A program made the translations under genes and the position numbers. This document shows, one piece after another, positions 63,247 through 64,000 of a stretch of 64,000 nucleotides of DNA (its first letter is position 1; each line of letters begins with the position of its first letter). Below the pieces are notes generated by a model. It worked only from the letters and a program-made list of their open reading frames with translations. It had not been told where the DNA came from and made no database searches. Source of the stretch: Microcebus murinus (lineage: Eukaryota > Chordata > Mammalia > Primates > Cheirogaleidae); contig NC_134136.1 in the NCBI RefSeq assembly GCF_040939455.1, forward strand, positions 105,946,014-106,010,013, written 5' to 3'.

Positions 63247-64000
63247 GAACACAGTGGAAAATGTTACCAAAATGTGATTTTGCTTATTTTCACATCTTGA
63301 AATTACTCACAGTGATCCTAAGTACAAAATGACCAGATGTGGGGAAGGGAGCATAGTAAAAGACATTTCTTGGATGCTACAAAGAAATTTCTGTCACTAT
63401 AACCACATTCAAGTAAACTGGCCCTTTCCTAACCTGCCATCTGCTTGAGAAAAACAAATAAAAGAGTGGTGGGTGGGTAACCATGGAGAAAAAGGGTGCA
63501 TTCAGCCAGGGGTCTGCCTATGGAAGGACACAGCAGTTTGCACCTCAGGGAAAGCATAGGTAGGGCTCTAGGCTGTCTGTCTGGTAGCCTAGTGAAACAG
63601 TTCAAGATCAAAGAAAGAGATAATTAAGAATGTGCTTAAAAGAAAACTTCAAATCAGTTGTGCTACACAAAGATATGAGACAATCTCTGTTGTAGGGAAA
63701 AGCACATTTTGACTTTATCCTAAGAAGCCTCCCTATGTGCCTTCTATAACCCAGTGGTATAGATATTTTTAAATGACCCTGAAAAGAAAGCAGAGGTGCT
63801 CTTTATTTCATGAAAAGAAGGCAATCTTTCATTTAAAGAACCTTAGGCCTGCTCGGCATGCATGCACGGAGTCAGGAACACAAGGCCAATATTGTATTAT
63901 TCATTTTGGCAACAATAAATTCAAATGGTGGCTCTGAGGTTGGGGAGAAAAAGGCTCGCTGAGGTGGAGAGCAGAATGCTTCTTTCAGCTTATCAAAGAA

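Overview
The window is mammalian nuclear DNA from inside the dystrophin gene (DMD, X-linked). The gene runs on the minus strand, so transcription goes from high to low coordinates. The organism is a strepsirrhine primate, most likely a lemur. Alu elements establish a primate; several carry the long A/T-rich linker around 'ggccaactaatata' typical of strepsirrhine Alus. Many L1 pieces end in the 3' tail 'gtacccccataatatg', which I associate with lemur L1s. The genus cannot be fixed from this sequence alone.

Only about 1.2% of the window is coding. In transcription order it holds part of intron 55 (64000-50630), exon 56 (50629-50457, 173 nt), intron 56, exon 57 (41096-40940, 157 nt), intron 57, exon 58 (25482-25362, 121 nt), a 610-bp intron 58, exon 59 (24751-24483, 269 nt), and part of intron 59 (24482-1). 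The four exons have AG/GT boundaries and join into one open frame of 240 codons encoding C-terminal spectrin-like repeats of the rod. Inside intron 55, 745 bp before exon 56, lies the alternative first exon of Dp116 (S-dystrophin, the Schwann-cell isoform). Its coding part at 51404-51375 encodes MLHRKTYHVK and splices in frame to exon 56. The window therefore contains an internal promoter region as well as rod exons.

The rest is intron. It holds strepsirrhine Alus (about 534, 9630, 14806, 21711 and 63113), an older AluJ-like copy (60650), 5'-truncated L1s with target-site duplications (for example 19289-20091 and 30929-31007), older L1M, L2 and MIR relics, MER5A-like hAT elements, a probable solo ERV LTR (44861-45233), and simple repeats. 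The simple repeats include a duplicated (CA)n module, a 46-bp alternating purine/pyrimidine run and a pyrimidine mirror-like tract. An antisense MAGEB-family coding fragment (10874-11167) sits in intron 59.

I found no RNA genes, CRISPR arrays or other independent genes. Nothing here looks like a wholly new biological system. The best leads are the Dp116 start exon with an in-frame upstream ATG, the MAGEB fragment, and a composite L1 tail nested in a MER5A copy.
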